From Atrichornis clamosus (lineage: Eukaryota > Chordata > Aves > Passeriformes > Menuridae), in the NCBI GenBank assembly GCA_013400975.1, contig WBMZ01014171.1, forward strand, positions 1 through 64,000: a stretch of DNA of 64,000 bases, written 5' to 3'. A program made the position numbers and the translations under genes. The notes below the pieces were generated by a model, which was not told the origin of the DNA, did no database searches, and saw only the letters and a list, made by a program, of their open reading frames with translations. Every line of letters begins with the position of its first letter. Positions within the stretch are counted from its first letter, which is position 1. This document shows positions 51,318 to 64,000 of the stretch, piece by piece.

Positions 51318-51329
<12 letters not shown>
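51260..51329 (+). CDS. RDX: RDX exon 2 (5' UTR and start codon; residues 1-4)
   Basis: This 70-nt exon lies between a TTTTGGCAG acceptor (ending 51259) and a GTAAGT donor (51330). It has 58 nt of leader with no ATG, then ATG at 51318-51320 followed by CCG AAA CCA, encoding MPKP. A tiny coding segment with the start codon in a mostly untranslated exon is the usual ERM gene structure. Confidence 0.92.

Positions 51330-64000
<12,671 letters not shown>

Overview
This is vertebrate nuclear DNA, almost certainly from a bird. Two split genes with GT-AG introns, CpG-island promoters and several CR1-type LINE fragments support this. Two well-delimited LTRs match LTR families I know from neoavian and passerine birds. 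No bacterial, plasmid or phage gene organisation is present. Most open reading frames of 60-280 codons are chance frames in introns, intergenic DNA or GC-rich CpG islands.

Two protein-coding genes lie head to head. FDX1 (ferredoxin 1, adrenodoxin) is complete on the minus strand. Its four coding exons run from the ATG at 21403 to the stop at 8630-8632 and give a 179-residue mitochondrial [2Fe-2S] protein with all four cluster cysteines. RDX (radixin, an ezrin/radixin/moesin protein) begins on the plus strand. It has a CpG-island promoter and an inferred non-coding first exon ending at 43118, a second exon with the start codon (51260-51329), and a third exon (60122-60205) encoding the first strands of the FERM domain. 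The rest of RDX lies beyond the right edge. The divergent FDX1-RDX order is the one known in other vertebrates. It decides the RDX call, because the 32 residues seen are the same in ezrin.

Layout: 1-8629 is the FDX1 3' flank, with a CpG-rich block at about 3.34-4.23 kb that has no recognised gene and a solo LTR at 7519-8097. 8630-21403 is FDX1, with a CpG island over its 5' end. 21.7-42.2 kb is the intergenic space, with a solo LTR pointing toward FDX1 and two CR1 fragments. 42.2-43.5 kb is the RDX CpG island. 43.1-64 kb is RDX introns 1-3, with a candidate sense LTR in intron 1 and a large CR1 fragment in intron 2.

The two proteins do not share a pathway: FDX1 carries electrons to mitochondrial P450s and to lipoylation, and RDX links cortical actin to the membrane. 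I found no previously undescribed protein system. The observations most worth checking are regulatory or structural: the orphan CpG island, a perfect 9-bp dyad in the FDX1 promoter, two LTRs placed and oriented so that they could act as alternative promoters, and a 37-bp perfect direct repeat bracketing a CR1-containing 1.6-kb segment.
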